DNA of 64,000 nt from Burkholderia plantarii (GCF_001411805.1 NZ_CP007213.1:1612001-1676000), one strand, 5' to 3'. Positions 47,755 to 57,094 are shown, counted from the first letter of the stretch. Program-made: numbers and translations. Notes: a model not told the origin generated them from the letters alone.

Positions 47755-48669
47755 ATGTCCATGAAACTGATCGCAGCCATTGCCGGGTGCGGTGTGTTGG
47801 CTATGGGTTCGATGAACGAAGCACGGGCGTTCGAAGGCGGCGTTTCGCCGTATGCGGCCGGCGCGGTGGGTACGAATATCGCCAATATGCCGCCAATCCC
47901 CGGCCTGTTCGCACTGGAACAATACAACTACAGCTTTGCGAACGGGCTCTATGGCAATGACGGCAGGAAACTGCCGACTCCATTCCATACATCGGTGTTT
48001 TCGGCAACTACTCGCCTGCTGGCGGCGTATCCATTCCACCTCCTCGGCGCAAACGTCTATACGCAGTTGGTCATCCCCGTTGTGTCTTTGCACAGCACTG
48101 TCTACGGGCAGTCGAGCACACAAAATGGTCTTTCCAACATAACGCTGACGCCTGTGTTGCTGCAATGGAATCTCTCACCGAACCTGGCGGTTGCGTCGGG
48201 CATCGATGTCGCATTCGCGACAGGCTCCTATAGCCCGGTCAAGTCGAGCGTCGCGGTGGGCTACACCTCGGTACAGCCGTTGATCGCGATTCGCTATAAC
48301 GTTCCCAACGGAATCGACGTCGCACTCGCGAACCGCATCCTGCTCAATCGAAGGAATGACACGACAGACTACAGGTCGGGCGACGGTTACGTTGCCGAGT
48401 TCAACGCTGGCTGGAACTTCGGTCCGTGGAAGCTCGGCGTTGTCGGCGCATACCTCAACCAGTTAGGCGACGACAAGGCTGGCAGCGCGAACGTGGGCAA
48501 TCGAATGCGGACCTTTGGCATGGGGCCGTCGGTCGTGTACGACGCCAGAAGCTGGAGCATCAACCTCAATTATCAACAAGGCATCTATGCCGCAAACACG
48601 GCCAAGAGCAGCAACGTCTGGCTGAACATCGCCATCCCGTTGTGGGCAGGTTTTGGGCGCGAGGGCTGA
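47755..48669 (+). CDS. outer-membrane channel, MetA-phenol/SphA-type
   Basis: 304 residues. Signal peptide MSMKLIAAIAGCGVLAMGSM with cleavage after NEARA, then EGGVSPYAAGAVGTNIANMP and an all-beta pattern of alternating amphipathic strands to the C-terminal LWAGFGREG. It fits the transporter family of phenol meta-pathway operons, which pass hydrophobic aromatics through the outer membrane. ATG 47755 has AGGAGA in front. First gene of the operon, divergent from the LysR gene. Confidence 0.8.
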   Translation: MSMKLIAAIAGCGVLAMGSMNEARAFEGGVSPYAAGAVGTNIANMPPIPGLFALEQYNYSFANGLYGNDGRKLPTPFHTSVFSATTRLLAAYPFHLLGANVYTQLVIPVVSLHSTVYGQSSTQNGLSNITLTPVLLQWNLSPNLAVASGIDVAFATGSYSPVKSSVAVGYTSVQPLIAIRYNVPNGIDVALANRILLNRRNDTTDYRSGDGYVAEFNAGWNFGPWKLGVVGAYLNQLGDDKAGSANVGNRMRTFGMGPSVVYDARSWSINLNYQQGIYAANTAKSSNVWLNIAIPLWAGFGREG

Positions 48670-48757
48670 GCATCGTCTCGAGGGCCGGACCGCGTGCGGC
48701 ACCCAGGTCATGAGCACCGTCATCGAGCAATACGCAATTTCAATCGAGGCAATCAGT

Positions 48758-49918
48758 ATGTTCCGATACTTTCCTACCAACTACGTCTGGAATCTGTCCG
48801 TCAATCTCGCCATCGAAATGGGCGCGCGCATCGGTGAAATCGAGGAAATGTGCGAACCGCTCAAGGAAGCAGCGAAGCAGCCAGACACTGACGGCACGCG
48901 CGCGTTTCGCGAAGCATGGGTCGAGAAGGCCGACAGTCTTTGTGACCTGGCGCAGGAAGACGAGGCCCTAGGGCGGCTGCTGTCAGCAGGCGAGAAATTC
49001 AAGCGTGCCGCAATCTATCTGATCACGGCAGAACGCATGCTCGCACACGATGCCCCGGGGCGCATGGAGCTCTACCGACGCTCGCTCGATACCTTCGACA
49101 GGAGCATCGCACTTTCCGGCGACGACTGCGAGCGCGTCGTTATTCCCTACCACGATAAACATCTGTCCGCACTCCTTGTGAAGGCGAAGAATACCGGCGC
49201 GCGTAGTCCACTGCTGGTGCAGGTGAACGGGCTTGATTCGACGAAGGAAATGAAGTACCTCGTGGGCTTGCCGGCGTGGCTTGCGGCGCGCGGTGTATCG
49301 TCATTGATCGTCGACCAACCCGGCACCGGCGAAGCCTTGCGGATGCACGGCCTGCACGCGGTATACAACTCGGAGGCCTGGGCGAGCAAGATTGTCGACT
49401 GGCTCGAAGATCGGGACGATATCGATCCGAAGCGGATCGGTATGGAAGGCGTGTCGCTTGGCGGCTACTACTGCCCACGCGCGGTCGCCTTCGAGCCGCG
49501 CTTCGCCTGCGGGGTAGTGTGGGGCGCGAATCACGACTGGCGCGACGTCCAGAAGAAACGTCTGCAGCGCGAGGGTAACTTCCCGGTACCGCATTACTGG
49601 GAGCACGTCTGCTGGGTCTGGGGCGCGAAGGATATCGACGATTTCATGCGTATCGCCGAAAACGTGCATCTCGACGGTGTGCTCGATCGTATCAAGGTGC
49701 CGTTCCTCGTCACGCATGGCTCGAAGGATTCGCAGATCCCGGTAACCTGGGCTCATCGAACTTACGAGCAACTCGTAAATAGCGCCAAGCGTGAGCTCAA
49801 GATCTTCACCGAGCGTGAGGGTGGCGTCCAGCATTCGAGCTTCGACAACTCGATCAACGCAGGGCATTTCATCGCCGATTGGATCGCCGAGACGCTCGGC
49901 GGACGCACCTCGCTCTGA
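48758..49918 (+). CDS. alpha/beta hydrolase, C-C hydrolase-like (DHPON hydrolase family)
   Basis: 386 residues. An N-terminal helical domain (MFRYFPTNYVWNLSVNLAIE) is followed by an alpha/beta hydrolase core: oxyanion region VQVNGLDSTKEM, nucleophile elbow GVSLGGYY, Asp in THGSKDSQIP, and His in GGVQHSS. This matches the 2,6-dihydroxypseudooxynicotine hydrolase group, which cleaves C-C bonds next to a ketone. In an extradiol pathway it would cut the ring-fission product. I start at ATG 48758 (GAGG upstream, family-like start MFRYFP); ATG 48710 would add 16 residues. Confidence 0.83.
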   Translation: MFRYFPTNYVWNLSVNLAIEMGARIGEIEEMCEPLKEAAKQPDTDGTRAFREAWVEKADSLCDLAQEDEALGRLLSAGEKFKRAAIYLITAERMLAHDAPGRMELYRRSLDTFDRSIALSGDDCERVVIPYHDKHLSALLVKAKNTGARSPLLVQVNGLDSTKEMKYLVGLPAWLAARGVSSLIVDQPGTGEALRMHGLHAVYNSEAWASKIVDWLEDRDDIDPKRIGMEGVSLGGYYCPRAVAFEPRFACGVVWGANHDWRDVQKKRLQREGNFPVPHYWEHVCWVWGAKDIDDFMRIAENVHLDGVLDRIKVPFLVTHGSKDSQIPVTWAHRTYEQLVNSAKRELKIFTEREGGVQHSSFDNSINAGHFIADWIAETLGGRTSL

Positions 49919-49949
49919 CTCATTGGTCAATCTTAAGAACGCACATCTC

Positions 49950-50903
49950 ATGAATATCATCGGACCCGATACGCTGGTCTTCGGCGTGGACGACGTCGCC
50001 GCCTGCAACGAATATCTGCTTGACTACGGCCTGCTGCCGGCGCGAAGCGAAGGCGCTGGCAGCCGATTCGAGGCGCTCGACGGAACTGGCATTGAAATCG
50101 TGCCCCGCGACGACCCGGCGTTGCCGCCTGCGCTCGGCACCGCAAGCATGTTGCGCAAGACGATTTACGGCGTCGCCGATGCCGCGACGGTCGACGCCAT
50201 CGCGCAGGAGCTGCGCCGCGATCGCGAAGTGCGCAAGGTTACAGACGGATCGATTGAATCGCTCGATGACATGGGCTTCGCGATCGGCTTCCAAGTCACC
50301 ACGCGCCGCTCGCTTTCCCTGCCCGCCGAGCCCGTGAATGCACCGGGCGCGCCCGCGAAACGCGCGCCGAACGTCGTGGCCGTGAGCGACGATGCCGTGC
50401 TTACCCCGCGCACGCTCTCGCATGTCGTCTATTTTGTGCCGGATGTCGCCAAAGCCGAAGCGTTCTATGTGGAGCGTCTTGGCTTTCGCTGTACCGACCG
50501 ATTCACGGGCGTCGGGCCGTTCCTGCAGCCTGCCGGCACGCTTGATCATCACACGCTATTCATGATTCAGACACCGCCGTTCATGAAAGGCTGCGAGCAT
50601 TTCACGTTCCATATGGGCGGACCGACCGAGGTTCTGCAGGCAGGTACGCGATTCGTCGCGAGGGGCTATCAGTCGTTCTGGGGGCCGGGGCGTCATCGTT
50701 TCGGCTCGAACTGGTTCTGGTATTTCAACAGCCCGCTCGGCTGTCACGTCGAGTACGACGCCGATATGGATTTGCACGACGAGGCATGGAACGCGCGCGA
50801 GGCACCGATGGGCGCTGACGCATCGCAGCTGTTCCTGTTTCAGCATCGCGAGAAGTGGGTGCCGGGCGGTCCTCCCCCTCAGGCGGCGGCGAAGTCGGAT
50901 TGA
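49950..50903 (+). CDS. fdeC: type I extradiol ring-cleavage dioxygenase (VOC fold), FdeC-like
   Basis: 317 residues made of two vicinal-oxygen-chelate halves (about 1-125 and 150-275). The metal triad of class I extradiol enzymes is readable in the second half: His158 in LSHVVYFVPD, a His in CEHFTFHM (217 or 221), and Glu268 in CHVEYDAD; spacing agrees with BphC. It would open a catechol-type ring next to the hydroxyls. The ring hydroxylated by the FAD monooxygenase two genes downstream is the likely substrate. The symbol follows the similar operon of Herbaspirillum and is tentative. Confidence 0.8.
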   Translation: MNIIGPDTLVFGVDDVAACNEYLLDYGLLPARSEGAGSRFEALDGTGIEIVPRDDPALPPALGTASMLRKTIYGVADAATVDAIAQELRRDREVRKVTDGSIESLDDMGFAIGFQVTTRRSLSLPAEPVNAPGAPAKRAPNVVAVSDDAVLTPRTLSHVVYFVPDVAKAEAFYVERLGFRCTDRFTGVGPFLQPAGTLDHHTLFMIQTPPFMKGCEHFTFHMGGPTEVLQAGTRFVARGYQSFWGPGRHRFGSNWFWYFNSPLGCHVEYDADMDLHDEAWNAREAPMGADASQLFLFQHREKWVPGGPPPQAAAKSD

Positions 50904-50922
50904 CGGCGAGCACCGTGCTGCC

Positions 50923-51282
50923 ATGACCAGTACATATTCCGATCGCATTCATCTTGCAAACGTCGACGATCTGCCCGATCCCGGCGCGCGTGGATTCGAC
51001 CCCTACGAGGAGGGATGCGATACGCTTTTTGTCGTCCGATGCGGCGCGCAGGTTCGTGCATATCGTGACGCGTGTCCACACTTTTTCGGCGTAACACAGA
51101 TGGCTTGGCGCAAGGACGCCTACCTGAACGGTGATGGCACTCGCATCGTCTGCCACGCGCACGGTGCGCAGTTCGACATCGCAAGCGGCGAATGCGTGCT
51201 CGGCCCGTGCCTCGGCCAGCGGCTGACGTCCGTCGAGATCGACGTGACGGACGACGGTGCCATCATGCTGACCGCGACATGA
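50923..51282 (+). CDS. Rieske [2Fe-2S] ferredoxin
   Basis: 119 residues with both cluster motifs of a Rieske domain: Cys51-Pro-His53 and Cys77-His-Ala-His80. It is too short to be an oxygenase and must act as an electron carrier. No Rieske oxygenase alpha or beta subunit is encoded in the operon, so its partner is unclear. Candidates are the flavin reductase-EthD fusion at 57.5 kb as donor. It lies 19 bases after the dioxygenase gene. Confidence 0.9.
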   Translation: MTSTYSDRIHLANVDDLPDPGARGFDPYEEGCDTLFVVRCGAQVRAYRDACPHFFGVTQMAWRKDAYLNGDGTRIVCHAHGAQFDIASGECVLGPCLGQRLTSVEIDVTDDGAIMLTAT

Positions 51283-51323
51283 CATACCAACACCCACAAC
51301 AGATATATCAAGGAGACACCCGG

Positions 51324-52454
51324 ATGGTAGCCCCTCTTCACTCCGTCCTCGTCATCGGCGGAGGCTTTTCCGGTATGGCGACGGCAATCCAGTGTGCGAA
51401 GCTCGGCCTCACGGTCGACCTCGTCGAGATCGACCAGGGCTGGCGCTCGTACGGCGCCGGCATCAGCATCGGGGGGCCCACGTTGCGCGCGCTGCGCACG
51501 ATCGGCGTGCTTGATGCCTTTTTCGAACGAGGCCACGGCGGGGACGGCGTGAATCTGTTCACAGCCGGCGGCCAACTTATTGGCACGCTGCCGACGCCGC
51601 GAGTGGCCGGCGAGGACGTTCCCGGCGGCGGTGCGATCATGCGCCCGGCACTGGCCGATATTCTCGCCAAGGCTACACGCGCCGCAGGCGTACATGTGCG
51701 GCTCGGCTGTACGTTCTCGCAGATCCAGCCAGGCGACGAGCAAGTACACGTTGCGTTCACCGACGGCACGCACGGAACCTACGACCTCGTGGTCGGTGCC
51801 GACGGACTCTATTCGAAGGTGCGCGCCGCTGCGTTTCCCGATGCGCCAAAGCCGCGCTATACGGGCCAAGGCGTGTGGCGTGCGGTGGTGCCGCGGCCGG
51901 CGGAGATCGCTTGTGCAACGATGTGGTTGGGACAGAAGATCAAGGCGGGTGTCAATCCGGTCTCCCTGGACGAAATGTACGTCTTCGTCACCGAGGACAG
52001 ACCGACCAACGATCACATCGATCCTGCCGAATGGCCACGCATGCTGTCCGAGTTGCTGGCCTCGTTCGACGTGCCGCTGATCAAGTCCATCCGCGCGCAG
52101 ATCGGCGCCGAATCGCGCGTCAACTACCGTCCGCTGGAAAGCCTGCTGCTGCCCACCCCCTGGTTCAGCGGACGGGTGGTGCTCGTCGGTGATGCGGTGC
52201 ATGCCACCACGCCACATTTGGCCGCGGGTGCGGGTATCGGCATCGAGGATGCGATCGTGCTTGCTGAAGAACTGGGGCGGGGCGTGACGGTGGAAGCGGC
52301 CTTGCAGGGATTTCAGGCGCGCCGCTGGGAGCGCTGCCGCATGGTGGTGGAAAACTCGGGGCGTCTCGGCGAAATCGAGATCGTCGGTGGCGACAAAGAC
52401 GAGCACAAGCGCATCATGCACGAGACACACATGAGTCTCGGTCGGCCGATCTGA
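51324..52454 (+). CDS. fdeE: FAD-dependent aromatic monooxygenase, FdeE-like
   Basis: 376 residues, group A flavoprotein hydroxylase. It shows the FAD-binding VLVIGGGFSGMATAIQCAKL at 8-27, the DG motif LVVGADGLYSKVR near 155 and GD motif LVGDAVHATTPHLAAGAGIG near 288. These NAD(P)H-dependent enzymes add a hydroxyl ortho to an existing phenol. In the similar fde operon the corresponding enzyme hydroxylates naringenin at C8; the symbol is tentative. Strong AAGGAGA before ATG 51324. A short degenerate copy of its DG-motif region seems to exist near 59.6 kb. Confidence 0.82.
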   Translation: MVAPLHSVLVIGGGFSGMATAIQCAKLGLTVDLVEIDQGWRSYGAGISIGGPTLRALRTIGVLDAFFERGHGGDGVNLFTAGGQLIGTLPTPRVAGEDVPGGGAIMRPALADILAKATRAAGVHVRLGCTFSQIQPGDEQVHVAFTDGTHGTYDLVVGADGLYSKVRAAAFPDAPKPRYTGQGVWRAVVPRPAEIACATMWLGQKIKAGVNPVSLDEMYVFVTEDRPTNDHIDPAEWPRMLSELLASFDVPLIKSIRAQIGAESRVNYRPLESLLLPTPWFSGRVVLVGDAVHATTPHLAAGAGIGIEDAIVLAEELGRGVTVEAALQGFQARRWERCRMVVENSGRLGEIEIVGGDKDEHKRIMHETHMSLGRPI

Positions 52455-52471
52455 TACAAAGCGGAGACACG

Positions 52472-53674
52472 ATGGAAACGAACCTTTCCCACACGGCGTC
52501 GGCAAGCGACGATCTTTCGATATCGACCGACACGACGCGGCTTGGCCCGTTCGGTGCCATCGCGTTGATGTTCGCGCATTGCGCTGGCATGGTCGACCTG
52601 GTGGCCTTACCGGTCTGGGTCGGCACATTGATCGGCGCGTATCGGCTGGACCCCCAGAAGGCAGGCCTGCTCGCCACGCTTTTCCTGGCCGGTGCCGTTC
52701 TGAGCAGCCTCCTTTTCTCGCCACGCTTGAATCGCCTGCCGGCGCGCGCGATGTCGACCGCAGGCTTCGGCATCGCGGCGTTCGCGTTTTTCGGAATGAC
52801 GTCGGTGCCGGTCGATCGCTATCTGGCGATGGCGGCCCTGCATGCAGTCGCGGGCATCGCCGTCGGGTGCGGCCTTAGCTTCACGCACGGCACCGTCGGA
52901 CGCAGCCGCAACCCGCATCGCCTGTTCGCGATCGCCGGCCTCACGCTGGGCATCTTTTCGATCGCGTTTCTCGGCACCGTGCCGGGGCTGATCGCAACGC
53001 ATGGCGGCCCGATTCTGTTTCGCGTGTTCGCCGGTGTGATGGCCGTCGCAGCGATCGCGTGCGCGCTTGCATTTCCATCGATTCACGCGTTCCGTAGCGC
53101 GGCGACTGGCGCTGAGCCTCGCTTCGAGCGTGTCGTCTGGTTTGGCATGGTGGGCGTCGGCTGCATGGCACTGACGCAGTCTATGCTGTTCAGCTTCGTC
53201 CAGCGTATCGGACTCGATCGTGGCTTCGGATTCGGTGCCGTGACCGGGACGCTGATCACGCTCGGCTTCGTCAACCTGTTTTCCGCGCCCGTCGCGGGGC
53301 TGCTGGAAACGCGCATGCCGGGCCGCCAGGTCGTGCGGGCAGGTCCCCTTGTGCAAGCCGCACTCGCGCTGGTCATCACGCAAAGCGCGGCGTTCGTCCC
53401 ATACGCGGCGGCGACTTCTGTATTTGCTGCGGTGATGATGTTCACCCATACCTTTGCCTTCGGCATGCTGGCGCGCATCGACCGAACAGGCCGCGCCGTT
53501 GCCGCGACACCGGCCATGTTGATGACGGGCGCCGCCATTGGCCCCCTGCTCGGCGGCACGCTCGTCAAGCAGTCCGGCTACGGCAGCCTCGGGATCGCTG
53601 CGATGCTGATCACTGCCGCCGCGGTGATCTGCTTCTCGCAGTTCGACCGTGGTCCCCAACCCCAAGGAGTCTGA
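52472..53674 (+). CDS. MFS transporter of the aromatic operon
   Basis: 400 residues with about twelve hydrophobic helices. There is no close resemblance to a substrate-typed family; the LSFTHGTVGRSRNPHRLF loop stands where MFS motif A repeats occur. GGAGA precedes the ATG, 17 bases after the monooxygenase stop. It probably imports the aromatic substrate or exports an intermediate. Confidence 0.85.
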   Translation: METNLSHTASASDDLSISTDTTRLGPFGAIALMFAHCAGMVDLVALPVWVGTLIGAYRLDPQKAGLLATLFLAGAVLSSLLFSPRLNRLPARAMSTAGFGIAAFAFFGMTSVPVDRYLAMAALHAVAGIAVGCGLSFTHGTVGRSRNPHRLFAIAGLTLGIFSIAFLGTVPGLIATHGGPILFRVFAGVMAVAAIACALAFPSIHAFRSAATGAEPRFERVVWFGMVGVGCMALTQSMLFSFVQRIGLDRGFGFGAVTGTLITLGFVNLFSAPVAGLLETRMPGRQVVRAGPLVQAALALVITQSAAFVPYAAATSVFAAVMMFTHTFAFGMLARIDRTGRAVAATPAMLMTGAAIGPLLGGTLVKQSGYGSLGIAAMLITAAAVICFSQFDRGPQPQGV

Positions 53675-53676
53675 AC

Positions 53677-54492
53677 ATGAAGCCCGTTCGACGGTTCGTC
53701 GATCTCTCCATCTATCTCGAGAACGACGTCCTATCCGATCCGCCGCCGCTCGCGCCAAAGATCAGCTATCAGAAGCACGGAGATACGCTACCCGAATTTA
53801 TGGCGATGCTGCCGGGTACGAGGCCCGAGGACTATCCCGATGGCGAGGCCGCCGCCGCGGAGTGGGTCACGCTGACGACCCACAGTGGCACACATCTCGA
53901 CGCGCCCTGGCACTTCCATTCGACGATGGATGCGAGCCTGGGTGAATCGCGTCCCTCCATCACGATCGACCAAGTACCGCTGGAGTGGTGTTTCCAGCCG
54001 GGAGTGAAGCTCGACTTTCGTCACCTCCCGGACGGCTACGTCGCGACGGCCGCCGACGTTGAGGCCGAACTCGCGCGCATCGGCCATGAACTGCGGCCGC
54101 TCGATATCGTCGTCGTGAACACGCGAGCCGGATCGCGCTACGGGCATGACGATTACGTCAATGCCGGCTGCGGCATGGGCTATGAGGCGACCATGTATCT
54201 GTTGGAGCGTGGTGTGCGCTTGACCGGCACTGATGCATGGAGCTGGGACGCGCCGTTCTCCTATACCGCGAAGAAAATCGCGGAAACGGGCGATACGTCA
54301 CTGATATGGGAAGGGCACAAGGCGGGGCGGGATATTGGCTATTGCCACTTGGAGAAGCTGCACAACCTCACCGCCTTGCCACCAACCGGCTTCACGATTA
54401 GTTGCTTTCCTCACAAGATTCGCGGTGCGTCGGCTGGATGGACGCGTGCCGTCGCAATTTTCGATGGGCCCGATGTGGAGGCGGTGGCATGA
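53677..54492 (+). CDS. cyclase/kynurenine-formamidase-like hydrolase (PF04199)
   Basis: 271 residues. The metal motif HSGTHLDAPWHF near residue 69 is the family signature HxGTHxDxPxHF. RFVDLSIYLEND opens the protein, VVVNTRAG lies near 150 and the SCFPHKIRG end is typical. Members hydrolyse amides, lactones or cyclic enol compounds. In a ring-cleavage operon a lactone hydrolase or isomerase role is plausible. It starts two bases after the MFS stop, and its own end overlaps the cupin start (ATGA). Confidence 0.88.
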   Translation: MKPVRRFVDLSIYLENDVLSDPPPLAPKISYQKHGDTLPEFMAMLPGTRPEDYPDGEAAAAEWVTLTTHSGTHLDAPWHFHSTMDASLGESRPSITIDQVPLEWCFQPGVKLDFRHLPDGYVATAADVEAELARIGHELRPLDIVVVNTRAGSRYGHDDYVNAGCGMGYEATMYLLERGVRLTGTDAWSWDAPFSYTAKKIAETGDTSLIWEGHKAGRDIGYCHLEKLHNLTALPPTGFTISCFPHKIRGASAGWTRAVAIFDGPDVEAVA

Positions 54493-55082
54493 GCTTTTCG
54501 TCGATTCGTCGCGTGGTGACCGGACACGATATTGACGGCCGTGCTGTCGTTGCATCCGACGGCCCTCTGCCGAGTGTGGTGGAAATTGCCGCGATTCCTG
54601 GCACCGTATTCCACGAAGTGTGGAGCACGTCGTCGATCCCCGCCGTAGTGGACAACGGGCCTGATCCCACGATTGGTGCGCTCATGCTGGCGCCCCCGAA
54701 GCACGGCACCCGTATGCGCTTCGTCGACATTCCGCCCGACACGCCGGAATTTCTTGCGCACGGTGCGACGAAAATGTACGACGCCTTCAGCCAGATCGGT
54801 GATGTCAAAGCGTCGACGGTCGAGCCGGGCTCCCCTCATCCGCTGATGCATCGCACCGAGTCGATCGACTACGGAGTGGTGATCGAAGGCGAAATGACCT
54901 TGATCCTCGACGCTGCCGAAGTCGCACTCGTGCCGGGCAGCGTGGTGATTCAGCGCGGGACCAACCATGCTTGGGCGAATCGTTCGGGCCGTCCATGCCG
55001 CATGCTGTTCGTTCTGGTCGACGGTGCCTATGATCCGGCGATTGCCGCCGTGCTCGATATGCCCACACACGGAGGTGCATGA
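54489..55082 (+). CDS. cupin-domain protein
   Basis: 197 residues. A cupin barrel occupies about residues 95-180, with metal-type motif remnants PHPLMHRTESIDYGVVIEGE and RGTNHAWANRSGRPCRMLFV. The N-terminal 90 residues are a separate strand-rich extension. It resembles small cupins that accompany FAH-family hydrolases in aromatic operons; enzymatic role unknown. Overlaps both neighbours by four bases. Confidence 0.85.
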   Translation: MSFSSIRRVVTGHDIDGRAVVASDGPLPSVVEIAAIPGTVFHEVWSTSSIPAVVDNGPDPTIGALMLAPPKHGTRMRFVDIPPDTPEFLAHGATKMYDAFSQIGDVKASTVEPGSPHPLMHRTESIDYGVVIEGEMTLILDAAEVALVPGSVVIQRGTNHAWANRSGRPCRMLFVLVDGAYDPAIAAVLDMPTHGGA

Positions 55083-56089
55083 TGAAATTCGCCACCTTGC
55101 CCGACGGAAGTGCCGATGGCCGCTTGCTGCTGGTGTCGCGCGACCTTCGCCATGCTATCGAGGCTGCGCCGATCGCACCGACTTTGATTGATGCGCTCGA
55201 CCGCTGGGAGGCGCTTGCACCGGCCTTGCAGGCGCGTTACGACGCACTGAACGCTGGCAGCGTGCCCGGGGCGCATTCGTTTGACCCGATCGAATGCGCA
55301 GCGCCCTTGCCGCGCAGTCCGCAATGGTGCGATGGTTCGGCGTTTCTGAATCACGGCCGCCTGATGGAGCAGGCGTTCAACACTTCGCCGATCCCCGAGT
55401 TCGATACGGTGCCGGTCATGTACCAAGGCGCCAGCGACGACTTCCTCGGCTCGGCCGATGACGTTCCTTTACCCAACGAGGATGACTGCATCGATTTCGA
55501 AGGTGAATTCGGGGTGGTGGTGGGGCAAGTGCCGATGGGCGTATCGGCCGCGGCTGCGCTGGGCTGCATCCGTCTGATCGTCCAGCTCAACGACTGGAGC
55601 CTGCGGGCGTATGGCCCTCGCGAAATGAGGACGGGCTTTGGTTTCCTCCAGGCCAAACCCTCTACAAGCTTTGCCCCGGTCGCCGTTACACCTGACGAAC
55701 TTGGGAGGGGCTGGCGCGACGGGCGCGTGCATCTGAGCTTGCATGTCGAATGGAACGACCGTTGGTTCGGACATCCGCATGGACGTGAGATGAACTTCGG
55801 GTTCGGTGAACTGATCGCGCATGCAGCCCGCACGCGCCGCCTGTCGGCGGGGACGATCGTCGGGTCCGGCACCGTGTCGAATGCCGATCGCAACGCGGGA
55901 TCGGCATGCCTTGCCGAGCGTCGCGTAATCGAAATGATCGATGAAGGGAGCGCGCGCACGAGGTTCATGCGCTTCGGTGACCGGGTCAGGATGACGGCGC
56001 GCGATGACGCCGGCAACGCACCGTTCGGCATGATCGATCAGCGGGTGGTGCGCGCTCCGCGCGCCGACGATGAGGATACGTACCCATGA
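55079..56089 (+). CDS. fumarylacetoacetate hydrolase family protein
   Basis: 336 residues. The FAH-fold C-terminal domain shows the acidic metal cluster in DFEGEFGVVVGQ near 141 and the RLIVQLNDWSLRAYGPREMR segment near 165, plus KPSTSFAPVAVTPDELG. FAH family enzymes hydrolyse or decarboxylate 2-keto-acid ring-fission fragments such as acylpyruvates. A second ATG three bases on (55082) is also possible. Coupled to the cupin and to the epimerase gene by four-base overlaps. Confidence 0.9.
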   Translation: MMKFATLPDGSADGRLLLVSRDLRHAIEAAPIAPTLIDALDRWEALAPALQARYDALNAGSVPGAHSFDPIECAAPLPRSPQWCDGSAFLNHGRLMEQAFNTSPIPEFDTVPVMYQGASDDFLGSADDVPLPNEDDCIDFEGEFGVVVGQVPMGVSAAAALGCIRLIVQLNDWSLRAYGPREMRTGFGFLQAKPSTSFAPVAVTPDELGRGWRDGRVHLSLHVEWNDRWFGHPHGREMNFGFGELIAHAARTRRLSAGTIVGSGTVSNADRNAGSACLAERRVIEMIDEGSARTRFMRFGDRVRMTARDDAGNAPFGMIDQRVVRAPRADDEDTYP

Positions 56090-57048
56090 GAGTGATGGTA
56101 ACCGGGGCGGGTGGATTTGTCGGAACGGCGTTGGTTGAACGGCTGCTTCGCGACGGTATCGCGAAGACGGGCGATGTGTCGGAGCTGTTGTGGATCGATC
56201 GGCAATCAGGGTGGCCGCACGGCGATGCTCGAATTACGGCGCTTGTCGGCGATTTCAGCAGCCGGGATATTCTCGAATCGTCCCTGTCGAGACCTGTCGA
56301 CGTTGTCTTTCACCTAGCGAGCATGCCTGGCTCGCAGGCGGAGGCCGAACCGGAAGAGGGCGACCGGGTGAACCTGTCGGGCATGCTGGCTCTGTTCGAA
56401 CGCCTGGCAAAACAAGCGATCGAGCACGGGCATGCGCCACGCGTCGTCTATGCCAGCAGCGTCGCGGTGTTGGGCGATTCTTTACCTACATTCGTGGACG
56501 AGCACACCGTGTCGAAACCGACGATCAGCTATGGCGTGCACAAGCTGGTCGGGGAACTGCTCCTTGCCGACTGGACGCGACGCGGCAAGCTGGATGGCCG
56601 CGCGATACGCCTGCCGGGCATCGTGGCTCGTCCGATGCTGTCTACAGGGCATGGATCCGCGTTCATGAGTCAGATTTTCCGCATGGCGCAGAGCGGCCAA
56701 TCCTATACGTGTCCCGTATCGGCGTCGGCTACCGTGTGGTGGATGTCTCGCAGATGCAGCGTCGATAACCTGCTGCACGCCGGACGCATGTCTGCGGAGG
56801 GTTTGTATACGGGTCGGGTCTGGACGCCCCCGGTGCTGCACCTTTCGGTTCAAGAGATCGTCGATGTGTTGGTCCAACGCTTCGGCCCGTTCGACATCGA
56901 TTACGCACCGGTGGAGTGGATCGAGCGCCTTTTCGGACGACAACCTCCGTTGACGGATCACCGCGCCATCGAGGCGGGATTCCGGCACGACGGTACGATT
57001 GACGAACTTGTGACGCATGCGCTTGAGCTAGAGCGCCAGCCCTCCTGA
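56086..57048 (+). CDS. NAD-dependent epimerase/dehydratase family, DenD-like extended SDR
   Basis: 320 residues. Nucleotide motif VMVTGAGGFVG at 4-14, VVYASSVAVLGD near 125 and catalytic Tyr/Lys in SYGVHKLVGE near 148. IRLPGIVARP is shared with D-erythronate dehydrogenase (DenD). The role in the aromatic pathway is unclear; it may oxidise a hydroxyacid fragment. The region near residues 209-225 (SYTCPVSASATVWWMSRRC) is as expected for the substrate loop. Last gene of the operon, followed by a strong hairpin. Confidence 0.86.
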   Translation: MRVMVTGAGGFVGTALVERLLRDGIAKTGDVSELLWIDRQSGWPHGDARITALVGDFSSRDILESSLSRPVDVVFHLASMPGSQAEAEPEEGDRVNLSGMLALFERLAKQAIEHGHAPRVVYASSVAVLGDSLPTFVDEHTVSKPTISYGVHKLVGELLLADWTRRGKLDGRAIRLPGIVARPMLSTGHGSAFMSQIFRMAQSGQSYTCPVSASATVWWMSRRCSVDNLLHAGRMSAEGLYTGRVWTPPVLHLSVQEIVDVLVQRFGPFDIDYAPVEWIERLFGRQPPLTDHRAIEAGFRHDGTIDELVTHALELERQPS

Positions 57049-57062
57049 ACCGTGACGCGCTC

Positions 57063-57094
57063 CGAACTGCTCGACCGCCAAGTCGAGCAGTTCG
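57063..57094. terminator. perfect 13-bp-stem hairpin at operon end
   Basis: CGAACTGCTCGAC, six-base loop, GTCGAGCAGTTCG: a perfect inverted repeat 15 bases after the last stop codon. No T-run follows on either strand, so a rho-assisted stop or mRNA-stabilising hairpin is possible. It marks the boundary to the decayed region. Confidence 0.6.
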
